DNA of 64,000 nt from Janthinobacterium sp. BJB426 (GTDB taxonomy: Bacteria > Pseudomonadota > Gammaproteobacteria > Burkholderiales > Burkholderiaceae_D), in assembly GCF_002735705.1 (NCBI RefSeq), contig NZ_PDZL01000007.1, positions 1-64,000 on the forward strand, written 5' to 3'. Shown here piece by piece: positions 56,357 through 64,000 of this stretch (position 1 is its first letter; each line of letters opens with the position of its first letter). A program made the position numbers and the translations under genes. The notes under the pieces were generated by a model. The model saw only the letters and a list, made by a program, of their open reading frames with translations. It did not search any database and was not told the origin of the DNA.

Positions 56357-56967
56357 ATCTCTCCGCTGGCCATCAGCAGCCGGGCCACCTCGGCTGCTGA
56401 ATGCAGGCCCAGTTTTTCCATCGTGTTATGGCGGTGCACCTGCACCGTCTTGTCGCTGATGCCCAGTTCGCGGGCGATGACTTTCGAGGCTTTGCCTTCG
56501 GCCATCAGCAACGCCACTTCGCGCTCGCGCGCCGTCAGTGTCGCCAGCGCCGCTTGCGCCGTATTCGCGCTGGCGGCGCTGCGGCTTTCTGCCACGCTGC
56601 GGGCCACGGCGCGCGAGACGGCATCCAGCAGTACCTGGTCCTTGCACGGTTTTTCTAGAAAATCGCAGGCGCCTGCCTTCATCGTCTGCACGGCCATGGC
56701 CAGGTCGCCGTGACCGCTGAGGAAAATCACGGGCAGCGCGATGGCGTGGCGCGACAGCTCCTGTTGCAGTTCCAGCCCGCTCATCAAGGGCATGCGCACG
56801 TCGAGCAGCAAGCAGCCCGGCGCATGGCCCTCGTAGCGCTGCAGGAAGTCGCGCGCGGACTCGAACGTCTCCACTTTCCAGCCAGCCGAATCGAACAGAT
56901 AGGCCAGCGAGCGGCGCATGGCGGCGTCGTCGTCGACGACAAAGATGATCGCATCGCTTTCATTCAT
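56353..56967 (-). CDS. ttrR: TtrR, tetrathionate-responsive response regulator
   Basis: The 204-residue FixJ-type regulator has a receiver domain (D11-D13, phospho-acceptor D56 in LLLDVRMPLMSG, Lys in DFLEKPCKDQ) and a LuxR-type helix-turn-helix (LTAREREVALLMAEGKASKVIARELGISDKTVQVHRHNTM, in part). It should activate ttrBCA when phosphorylated by TtrS. It is convergent with ttrA, with overlapping stops, and its start overlaps the ttrS stop (ATGA). Confidence 0.88.
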   Translation of the reverse strand: MNESDAIIFVVDDDAAMRRSLAYLFDSAGWKVETFESARDFLQRYEGHAPGCLLLDVRMPLMSGLELQQELSRHAIALPVIFLSGHGDLAMAVQTMKAGACDFLEKPCKDQVLLDAVSRAVARSVAESRSAASANTAQAALATLTAREREVALLMAEGKASKVIARELGISDKTVQVHRHNTMEKLGLHSAAEVARLLMASGEI

Positions 56968-58766
56968 GGTGTTTTCTCTTGTCTTTCCTTGTGCGCGTCC
57001 ATGCCGCTATCTTCGGGCAGGCGGAACCAGACCGTCAAGCCGGGCGCATCGGCATTGGCGTGCGCCGACAGGCTGCCGCCGAACGATTCGATGATGCTTT
57101 TGCTGAGCGACATGCCCAGACCCAGGCCTTCGGCCTTGGTGGTGAAAAACGGTTCGAACAGGCGGGCCATCTGCGCCGCATCGAGGCCGCAGCCGGCATC
57201 GCGCACGGCCACCGTGCAGGCGCCGTTTTCACGGTGCAGCAGCACGCCGATGAGGTGTACGGGATTGTCGCCTTCCACCTGCGCGTCGAGCGCATTTTTC
57301 AATAAATTGAGCAGTACCTGCTGCACTTGCTGCGGGTCGGCCAGCACGCGTGCGTCAGGGCTGGCGCTGTCGTGGCTCCAGGCTATCTTCGCTTGCGGAT
57401 GGGCCGCGCGGAACAGCGATACCGCTTGCTCCACAGCGTCGGCCAGGGCGAAGGCCGTGCTGTGCGCGGGACGCTTTTGCGCCATGGCGCGGATGTGGCG
57501 GATGATGGCGCCCGCGCGCTCGCTTTGCGTGGCAATTTCCTGCGCGCCGTCGAGCAGCGGCGCCGCATCGAGCCTGCCCGCCGTGATGCGGCGCGCCATG
57601 CCGCGCGCGAAATTGCCGATGGCCGCCAGCGGCTGGTTCAATTCGTGCGCGATGGCGCTGGCCATCTCGCCCAGAATCGCCAGGCGCGCCGTGTGATCGA
57701 GCGTGGCCTGGCGCTGGCGCGCCTGCTCTTCCAGCGCGCGCTGCTGGTGCTGGGCCGCGCGCAATTGCTCCGTGCGCCGGCTGACCAGGTATTCCACGCG
57801 CACCGTGTGCACGGCCCAGGCCACGAGCAGGGCCAGCACCAGCAGCATCCAGCCCCAGTAGCGGCGGAGCGCCGTCTCGAATGTCAGCTTGTCCAGATAG
57901 GCGTAGGGGCCGATGTGCAAGTCGCGGAACAGTTCATCGACGATCTGGTAATCGCTGGGTACCGTCCAGCTATAGCCTTCTTCGGTGCGCGGCATGGCCA
58001 GCAGGGCCTGCGCCACTTTTTTCGCCAGCGCGGGCGGCGTCTGGCGCAGAGCCACAAAGGGCCAGTCCGGATACAGCCGCGACGAGCTGGCGCAGCGAAA
58101 ACCGGGAATCGGCCGCGTGGTGATCACGCGCAGTTCCTCGGCGCGCACTTCGCCGCGCGTCACCATCTGTTCGAGCAAACAGGTGCGCACGATGCCCGCA
58201 TCCATGCGCCCCGCACGCACGGCGTCGATGATCTGCTGCGAGGGAAAACCGCTGTAGCGCAGGCTGGAAAAATCATGCGTGGGGTCGATGCCCGCTTCGC
58301 GCAATTCGCGCGCGGCGATCTGGTAGCCGCCAAAGGCGTCAGGTGCCACGGCCATCACGTTCTTGCCCGCCAGGTCGGCCAGGTCATGCAGGGGCGACGC
58401 GCTGCGCACGACGATGGCCGAACCGATGGCCTGGCGCGGTGACTCCGTCCACGGCGATTCCAGGGTGGCGATGCGGCTGGCGCCGTCGCTGTGTTCGAGC
58501 GCCACGTAGTGGCCGCTGCTGGTGATGGCAAAGGCAATCGCTTGCGACTGCACGGCGCGCGTCAGGCCCGCCTGGTCATAGTCGGCCAGGATGAAACGGA
58601 TGCCGGGGATGCTGGCCTGCAGGTGGCGCGTCACGTACGACCAGTCTTGCTGCACGGCGTCGCCGCCCTTGTAGGCCAGCACGCCAATGCGTACCTCCGG
58701 CAGTGCCGTGTCGGCATGCACTGGCGCGAGCAGGAGCGCCAGCGCCAGTAGGACAAGCCTGCGCAC
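56964..58766 (-). CDS. ttrS: TtrS, tetrathionate sensor kinase
   Basis: The 600-residue kinase has a signal peptide and then a periplasmic PhnD-like binding domain (PEVRIGVLAYKGGDAVQQDW), the typical tetrathionate sensor of TtrS. It has one helix (YWGWMLLVLALLVAWAVHTV) and a coiled-coil, then H374 in IAHELNQPLAAIGN and an ATPase domain (NLLKNALDAQ, RDAGCGLD, GLGLGMSLSKSI). The start is GTG at 58766, which overlaps the mutY stop by one base. This couples the sensor to a DNA-repair gene (mutY) rather than to ttrBCA. Confidence 0.87.
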   Translation of the reverse strand: MRRLVLLALALLLAPVHADTALPEVRIGVLAYKGGDAVQQDWSYVTRHLQASIPGIRFILADYDQAGLTRAVQSQAIAFAITSSGHYVALEHSDGASRIATLESPWTESPRQAIGSAIVVRSASPLHDLADLAGKNVMAVAPDAFGGYQIAARELREAGIDPTHDFSSLRYSGFPSQQIIDAVRAGRMDAGIVRTCLLEQMVTRGEVRAEELRVITTRPIPGFRCASSSRLYPDWPFVALRQTPPALAKKVAQALLAMPRTEEGYSWTVPSDYQIVDELFRDLHIGPYAYLDKLTFETALRRYWGWMLLVLALLVAWAVHTVRVEYLVSRRTEQLRAAQHQQRALEEQARQRQATLDHTARLAILGEMASAIAHELNQPLAAIGNFARGMARRITAGRLDAAPLLDGAQEIATQSERAGAIIRHIRAMAQKRPAHSTAFALADAVEQAVSLFRAAHPQAKIAWSHDSASPDARVLADPQQVQQVLLNLLKNALDAQVEGDNPVHLIGVLLHRENGACTVAVRDAGCGLDAAQMARLFEPFFTTKAEGLGLGMSLSKSIIESFGGSLSAHANADAPGLTVWFRLPEDSGMDAHKERQEKTP

Positions 58767-59929
58767 TAGAACATGCTGCGCTGCGCCGAACGCGCATCGC
58801 CGAACAGATCCAGCAGCAGTTTTTTGATGGGGGCGGGCAGCGGCGCGTCCGCGATTTTCGCGCCGTCATACCAGACGTGCGTGGTTTCCCCGGCCAGCGC
58901 CAAACGCCGCGCCAGGGTGATGCGGCAGGGGACGATGTGCAGTTTGTAGTGCGTAAACACGTGCACGATGGGCAGCAGCCGTTCCTGCGTTTCGATTGCG
59001 CCAAACGGGGCCACGGCGCGCATGAGAGCATCCTCGTTTATTTCTCGCGGACACTCCTCTCCGGCCAGCACGTGGCCATCAAGTTCGGGCAAGGACAGCA
59101 AGCCGCCCCAGATACCCGAACCGGGGCGCTGCTCCAGCAGCACCTGACCATCGTCGATGATGACCAGCATGACGGCGTGCTTTTCCGGGCTGGTTTTCTT
59201 CGGTTTGCGTACCGGCAGATCCTTGGTGCGGCCGGTGGCGTAGGCCACGCAGCGCGGCTGCAAGGGGCAGCGGCCGCAGTCGGGACTGCTGCGCGTGCAC
59301 AGGGTGGCGCCAAAGTCCATCAAGCCCTGTGTGTAGGCTTCGATACCTGTTTCAGGCAGCAGCGCTTCTGCGCGGCGCCACATGGCTTCCTCGACCCGTT
59401 TCTCGCCGGGATAGGCATCGATGCCGAACGTGCGCGCGAACACGCGCTTGACGTTGCCGTCCATGATGGCCGCGCGCGTGCCGCTGGAAAACGCGGAGAT
59501 GGCGGCCGCAGTCGAGCGGCCGATGCCGGGCAGGTCGGCCAGCAGGGCCGGGTCGCTGGGGAACACGCCGTCGTATTCGGCCACCACGCGCTGCGCGCAC
59601 TTGTGCAGGTTGCGCGCCCGCGTGTAGTAACCAAGGCCGCTCCATTGCGCCATCACGTCTTCGACGGGCGCGCTAGCGAGGTCGCGCAGGGTGGGGAAGC
59701 GTTCGAGGAAGCGCGCGTAGTAGCCCAGAACGGCCGTGACCTGCGTTTGCTGCAGCATGATTTCGGACAGCCAGATCAGGTAGGCATCGCGCGTGTTTTG
59801 CCATGGCAGCGCGTGGCGGCCGTGCTGCTTTTGCCAGGCGATGATGGTGGCGGAAAAAGTCGGGTCGACGTAATCTTCAAAAAGTGCCGCGCCCGTGACG
59901 GGCGAGAGCGGATGCAGCAAACGTTTCAT
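58766..59929 (-). CDS. mutY: MutY, A/G-specific adenine glycosylase
   Basis: MutY removes adenine paired with 8-oxoguanine. The 387-residue product has the catalytic E56 (IWLSEIMLQQTQV), helix-hairpin-helix LADLPGIGRSTAAAISAF with the conserved Asp in IMDGNVKRV, the [4Fe-4S] ligands CTRSSPDCGRCPLQPRC, and a C-terminal NUDIX-like domain. The N-terminus is about 20 residues longer than in E. coli. Together with mutM nearby it covers the 8-oxoG repair pathway. Confidence 0.95.
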   Translation of the reverse strand: MKRLLHPLSPVTGAALFEDYVDPTFSATIIAWQKQHGRHALPWQNTRDAYLIWLSEIMLQQTQVTAVLGYYARFLERFPTLRDLASAPVEDVMAQWSGLGYYTRARNLHKCAQRVVAEYDGVFPSDPALLADLPGIGRSTAAAISAFSSGTRAAIMDGNVKRVFARTFGIDAYPGEKRVEEAMWRRAEALLPETGIEAYTQGLMDFGATLCTRSSPDCGRCPLQPRCVAYATGRTKDLPVRKPKKTSPEKHAVMLVIIDDGQVLLEQRPGSGIWGGLLSLPELDGHVLAGEECPREINEDALMRAVAPFGAIETQERLLPIVHVFTHYKLHIVPCRITLARRLALAGETTHVWYDGAKIADAPLPAPIKKLLLDLFGDARSAQRSMF

Positions 59930-59952
59930 GCAGGGTTCCAGTGTTCTGTTGT

Positions 59953-61854
59953 TTATGTTGCGCTGGCGGCGCGCAGGGCAGCGAGCAATTGCGCCAGCTG
60001 CGCCTTGTCGCGTTCGAGCGCCGCCAGGCTCGCTTCAAAGCCGGCGATTTTCTGTTCCAGGCTGCCCGTGGCGTCGTGGATGCGCTGGATCGAGGCAAAG
60101 CGCAGTTTCAGCTGTTCCTTGTATTCGACGATCTGCGCTTCGAGCGGCGCCATGATGACTTTCAGCCAGGCGCTGGCGTCGTCGTTGGCGTTGGTGAAAC
60201 TGCGGCGCACGCGCGAGGCGATGGTGTCGAAGAATTTTTCCATCAGCACGACCCGGCTGGTGGTGAGCAGGGTCGCCGTGCCGAATTGCTTATGGTAGAC
60301 GGCTTCGATGTCGGCGATTTCCTGGCGGTAGCGGGCCAGTGAAAACGGCATCGGCAAGGCCAGCGCCAGGCCATGCTCGGAAGCGAATTTGCGGTACATC
60401 ACGTTCATCATTTCCGTGATCTCGGACGTCTTGCCTTCCGAGCGGTCCAGGTTACTGGCGATGCGCTCGAAATACTGGCGCACGGCTTCGCGCAGGCCCG
60501 TGAAAAAGCGGCTGCGCTGCATGGCCGCGCGCACGCCATCGATATCGTCGCGCACGATGTCCATGCCGAGACTCGTGTACAGCTCCGTCGACAGGCGCGT
60601 AAATACGGCGCGCGTCGCTTGCAGCTTGAACAGGCTGCTGTCGAATTCCTTCTTCTCGATATCGATGCGCCGCATCATGTGCGCGATCACGCTCTGGTTC
60701 TTGCCGCGCAGGCTGTGCAGCTCGTGCAGCTGCTCGGCGATGCCGCGCGCGCGGGCCGCCGCCTGCACCTGCTGCGCCGCTTCGATGGCGTCCAGGTCGA
60801 ACGCCAACTGGCGCCGGATGATGTCCTTGCGCGCGGGGATCAGCTCCTCGAACAGGGCCGTCTCCAGCGCCTGCAAGCGGCTCTTTTCCAGCAGCTCCGC
60901 ATCGTGGTTGATCTTGCCCACCAGGGCTTTTTGCGCGGAGACGGGGAATACCTGGCCAGGGTCCAGTGTCAACAGATGCGCCACGCTGGCCTGTTGGCGT
61001 TCGATCGCTTGCGCCACCTCGGCATCGCCGCGCAATTCGTCCCACATGCTGTCGATTTTGTTGAGCACCACCAGGCGCCCCGCGCCGGCGCCGATATGGT
61101 TGCGCCATACCTCGATGTCGCTGCGCGTGACGCCCGTGTCGGCCGCCAAAATGAACAGCACCGCGTGCGCGTTCGGGATCAGGTTCAGGGTCAATTCCGG
61201 TTCCGTGCCGATGGCGTTCAGGCCGGGCGTGTCGAGGATGACCAGGCCCTGTTTCAGCAGCGGATGGGGGAAGTTGATGATGGCGTGGCGCCACATGGAG
61301 ATTTCCACCTGGCCGTCCTCGTCCAGCATGGCGGGGGCATCCGCGTCGTCGGCGTCGTACAGGCCATAGCGTGCCGCTTCCTCGACGCTGACTTTTTTCG
61401 TCAGGCTCACCTGGCGGATGGCTTCCTGCATGTCGTCGCCCGCCTCGATGTTCAGGGGCAGGATGGTCCAGGCGGCGGGCAGGTCGCGGTAGTCGCTGGT
61501 CGACAGGTTTTGCGCGCGCGTCTCGATGGGTAGCAGTCGGATCGATGGCGGCCAGGCCGCGTCGTACAGCAGCTCGGTGGGGCACATGGTGGTGCGGCCC
61601 GCGCCCGAGGGCAGGATGCGCTGGCCGTAGCCGGCAAAGAAGATGGCGTTGATCAGCTCGGATTTGCCGCGCGAGAATTCCGCCACGAAGGCAACAGATA
61701 AACGGTCGTCAGTCAGGCGGGAGACACAGCGCGCCAGGCGCAGCGCGGAGGCGCCGTCGACCAGGCCCGCCGCGCTGGCGGCTTGCCGGTATGCCTGCAA
61801 GGCGGCCTGCACGTCCTGGCGCCACGCGCTGTATTGTTCCAAGTCCCTGACCAT
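59953..61854 (-). CDS. Dynamin-like GTPase
   Basis: The 633-residue protein has a dynamin-type G domain. G1 is AEFSRGKSE (58-66, with Ala in place of the first Gly), G2 a Thr in GRTTMCPTEL, G3 DTPGLNAIG, G4 LNKID. Long helical regions follow (about 330-633, stalk-like). No signal or membrane segment is obvious. Bacterial dynamin-like proteins bind or remodel membranes. The specific role here is unknown. I chose ATG 61854, preceded by AAGGGAG, over the in-frame ATG at 61872. It sits between mutY and mutM, which usually have nothing between them. The C-terminus is a coiled-coil. Confidence 0.85.
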   Translation of the reverse strand: MVRDLEQYSAWRQDVQAALQAYRQAASAAGLVDGASALRLARCVSRLTDDRLSVAFVAEFSRGKSELINAIFFAGYGQRILPSGAGRTTMCPTELLYDAAWPPSIRLLPIETRAQNLSTSDYRDLPAAWTILPLNIEAGDDMQEAIRQVSLTKKVSVEEAARYGLYDADDADAPAMLDEDGQVEISMWRHAIINFPHPLLKQGLVILDTPGLNAIGTEPELTLNLIPNAHAVLFILAADTGVTRSDIEVWRNHIGAGAGRLVVLNKIDSMWDELRGDAEVAQAIERQQASVAHLLTLDPGQVFPVSAQKALVGKINHDAELLEKSRLQALETALFEELIPARKDIIRRQLAFDLDAIEAAQQVQAAARARGIAEQLHELHSLRGKNQSVIAHMMRRIDIEKKEFDSSLFKLQATRAVFTRLSTELYTSLGMDIVRDDIDGVRAAMQRSRFFTGLREAVRQYFERIASNLDRSEGKTSEITEMMNVMYRKFASEHGLALALPMPFSLARYRQEIADIEAVYHKQFGTATLLTTSRVVLMEKFFDTIASRVRRSFTNANDDASAWLKVIMAPLEAQIVEYKEQLKLRFASIQRIHDATGSLEQKIAGFEASLAALERDKAQLAQLLAALRAASAT

Positions 61855-61888
61855 CTGGCTCCCTTTTTCCATGACTTACTTTTGACCG

Positions 61889-62725
61889 CTATTTCTGACA
61901 ATTCACGCAGTAAAACGTGGAACGCTGTCCCTGTACGATCTGGCGGATCGGTGCGCCGCACACACGGCATGGCTTGCCCGCGCGGTTGTACGTGAAGTAC
62001 GTCTGCTGGAAGTAGCCGGACTGGCCATTCACGCCGATGAAGTCGCGCAGGGTGCTGCCGCCCTGCACGATGGCTTCGGCCAGCACGTCGCGGATCGATT
62101 GCGCCAGTTTCTCATAGCGGGCCAGGCCGATGCGCCGGGCTGGCGTCTTTGGGTTGATCCCCGCGCGGAACAGGCTTTCGGAACAATAGATATTGCCCAC
62201 GCCGACGACGATGTCGCCCGCCATCAGCACCTGCTTGATGTTGGTGCCTTTGTTACGCGTTTTCTGGAACAGCAGCTGGCCCGTGAAGCCGCCTTCCAGC
62301 GGTTCCGTGCCGAGTCCCCGCAGGAGAGCGTGGCCGTCCAGCGGTCCGTCGGCCTCGTCATGCCACAGCACGGCGCCGAAGCGGCGCGGGTCCGTCATGC
62401 GCAGCACCTCGCTGCCACCGTCCGCGTCTTCCACGACGAGGTCGAAATGGTCGTGTTTTTGCGCTTCCGTCCCCGTGGGCAGCACGCGCAAATGACCCGA
62501 CATGCCCAGGTGGATGATCAGGGTGCCGTGGCGGAAGTGGATCAGCAGGTATTTGCCGCGCCGCCCCGTCAGGCCGATGGTTTGCCCCGACAGTTGTTCG
62601 CCCAGGGCAGGGGGGAAGGGCCAGCGCAGGCCGTCGCGGCGCAGCACGACGGAGCGCACGGCGCGCCCTTCGAGATGGGGCGCGACACCGCGCCGTGTGA
62701 CTTCGACTTCTGGCAATTCTGGCAT
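61889..62725 (-). CDS. mutM: MutM/Fpg, formamidopyrimidine-DNA glycosylase
   Basis: Fpg excises 8-oxoguanine and formamidopyrimidines. The 278-residue product has the N-terminal catalytic Pro and Glu (MPELPEVEVTRRGV), the DNA-binding helix-two-turn-helix region (VGNIYCSESLFRAGINPKTPA), and the C-terminal zinc finger CRVCGAPIRQIVQGQRSTFYC (in part), ending VNCQK. It is divergent from the TPR protein gene at 62893. Confidence 0.96.
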   Translation of the reverse strand: MPELPEVEVTRRGVAPHLEGRAVRSVVLRRDGLRWPFPPALGEQLSGQTIGLTGRRGKYLLIHFRHGTLIIHLGMSGHLRVLPTGTEAQKHDHFDLVVEDADGGSEVLRMTDPRRFGAVLWHDEADGPLDGHALLRGLGTEPLEGGFTGQLLFQKTRNKGTNIKQVLMAGDIVVGVGNIYCSESLFRAGINPKTPARRIGLARYEKLAQSIRDVLAEAIVQGGSTLRDFIGVNGQSGYFQQTYFTYNRAGKPCRVCGAPIRQIVQGQRSTFYCVNCQK

Positions 62726-62892
62726 AGGGCTCGAATGGTGGAAAACCGGGTAAAAAACAGGCGGGTTGCCGGCCGATGGCTGGCCCGGACACGCTGCGTC
62801 GCCACGACATATATATTTCGTTACATACGTGAAGTACGCAATAGCCGCGTTGGGCGTAGAATCAGACTTTGCCGTTTAGCCAGGATCAGCCT

Positions 62893-64000
62893 TTGAAAAA
62901 CGCTTTCGCCATTGTAACCTTGTCCGCCCTGATGGCCACGCATGCCATGGCACAGACACCTGTTGCCCCCGCCGATGCCGCGGCCGGCCCCACTGCGGCC
63001 GCGCCCGCCGCGCCGCAGGAGCCGGACACCTCCAAGGAGGGGGCCGGCGGCGACGGGCTGCCGAAGGTCGAATTGAGCAGCGACTTGCTGTACAAGCTGA
63101 CCAAGGCTGAAATGGAATTCAAGAGCGGCCAGTGGCAAGGGCCGTACGTGACGATGATGGTGGCGGCGCAGCAGACGCGCGACCCGCGCCTGGCGCGCCG
63201 CGCTTCCGAAATGGCGCTGGCCGCCAAGCAGGGAAGCGAAGCGCTGGCGGCCATCCGTCTGTGGCGCGAGCTGGCGCCCGATTCCGACGAGGCGACGCAG
63301 TTCTTCCTCGGCTTCGTCGTGTTGACGGACAAGATCGAGGAAGCGGAGCCGATCTTCGCCGAGCGCCTGGCCAATGCGCCAGGGGGCGCGCGCGGCGTGG
63401 CCCTGTTCCAGATGCAGCAAATCCTGTCGCGCTCGAATGACAAGCTGTTTGCGTATGCCATGCTCACGCGCCTGGTGCAGCCTTACCTGGACATGTTCGA
63501 AGCGCACCTGGTGCTGGCGCAGGGCGCCTTGTCGCTTGGCGAGCGTGAACGCGCCATCGGCGAAGCGAACAAGGCGCTGTCGATCAAGCCGAACTCCGAG
63601 CTGGCCGCACTGACCCTGGCGCAGGTGACGGGCGAACCCGAAGCGGCAAACAAGGTGCTGGCCACGTTCCTGCAAAAGAATCCGGATGCTGTCGAAGTGC
63701 GCGGCGCGTACGCGCGCCTGCTGGTCGAGCAAAAACAGCTGGAGCCGGCGCGCGACCAGTTCCTGCTGCTGTTGAAAAGCCAGCCCGATAACGTGGGCGG
63801 CCTGTATGCGCTGGGCATCGTGGCGCTGCAGCTGGAAGACACCAAGGGCGCGGAGCAGTACTTCAAGCGCTTCCTGGCCGTGCTGGATAAAAATCCTGGC
63901 GACGCGCGCGATCCGTTCAAGGCCTTGATGATACTGTCGCAGATCGCCGAGACGCGCGGCGACACGGCCGGCGCCATCGCCTGGCTGGACAAGGTCGACA
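62893..64000 (+). CDS. Exported TPR protein (3' end outside window)
   Basis: The frame starts with TTG at 62893 (reading MKNAFAIVTLSALMATHAMA, a signal peptide) and runs 369 codons to the end of the window. AGGATC (62882-62887) is the likely ribosome binding site. After an Ala/Pro-rich linker come helical repeats (for example LVLAQGALSLGERERAIGEA, VRGAYARLLVEQKQLEPARD, LYALGIVALQLEDTKGAEQY). In other Betaproteobacteria a similar TPR protein precedes lolB and ispE, which suggests a role in the envelope. The precise function is not known. Confidence 0.85.
   Translation, partial: MKNAFAIVTLSALMATHAMAQTPVAPADAAAGPTAAAPAAPQEPDTSKEGAGGDGLPKVELSSDLLYKLTKAEMEFKSGQWQGPYVTMMVAAQQTRDPRLARRASEMALAAKQGSEALAAIRLWRELAPDSDEATQFFLGFVVLTDKIEEAEPIFAERLANAPGGARGVALFQMQQILSRSNDKLFAYAMLTRLVQPYLDMFEAHLVLAQGALSLGERERAIGEANKALSIKPNSELAALTLAQVTGEPEAANKVLATFLQKNPDAVEVRGAYARLLVEQKQLEPARDQFLLLLKSQPDNVGGLYALGIVALQLEDTKGAEQYFKRFLAVLDKNPGDARDPFKALMILSQIAETRGDTAGAIAWLDKVD

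Overview
The window looks like chromosomal sequence from a high-GC Betaproteobacterium of the Oxalobacteraceae, most likely Janthinobacterium or a close relative. This rests on gene order and protein character (tuf-rpsJ, rplC to rplQ, dsbD; engB, cytochrome c4, resB-ccsB, msrPQ, cyaY; mrcA with divergent pil genes, then aroKB-dgt; mutY, mutM, TPR protein), not on a database search. I saw no tRNA, rRNA, CRISPR array, insertion sequence or prophage. Nearly all the DNA is coding, and the genes are intact unless stated.

Layout. 1-1000: the 3' end of tuf and rpsJ. 1155-7053: a block of non-ribosomal genes that splits the S10 operon between rpsJ and rplC. It holds a DUF817 membrane protein, a TPR lipoprotein, a CreB-CreC-CreD envelope-stress module and two tiny exported proteins with a mirror-symmetric six-cysteine pattern. 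7433-21570: the rest of the S10, spc and alpha ribosomal clusters (rplC to rplQ, with secY, infA, rpmJ and rpoA), preceded by a good sigma-70 promoter and interrupted by several intrinsic terminators. 21744-31000: dsbD, then a divergent Spy-like chaperone facing a two-component system, an RND adaptor and an RND pump. 31213-39536: a TonB-like protein of unknown role, engB, cytochrome c4, the ResB/CcsB cytochrome c assembly pair, the MsrPQ periplasmic methionine sulfoxide repair pair, lptM and cyaY. 39603-45938: penicillin-binding protein 1A divergent from a compacted type IV pilus alignment operon. 45985-51158: an Ig-like-repeat lipoprotein, a fused shikimate kinase/dehydroquinate synthase and a dNTPase. 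51304-58766: a complete tetrathionate reductase locus (ttrBCA with convergent ttrSR). 58766-64000: mutY, a dynamin-like GTPase, mutM, and the start of an exported TPR protein that runs off the window.

The window mixes three themes. Translation: the ribosomal clusters. Envelope quality control: CreBCD, DsbD, Spy with its two-component system and RND pump, MsrPQ, PBP1A and pilus assembly. Redox chemistry: cytochrome c maturation and tetrathionate respiration. The most unusual items are the six-cysteine peptide pair, the compacted pilus operon (PilM lacking its second lobe, PilO fused to PilP, PilQ lacking AMIN domains), the AroK-AroB fusion, the split S10 operon and terminator-punctuated alpha operon, and the TonB-like protein with an unrecognised C-terminal domain.
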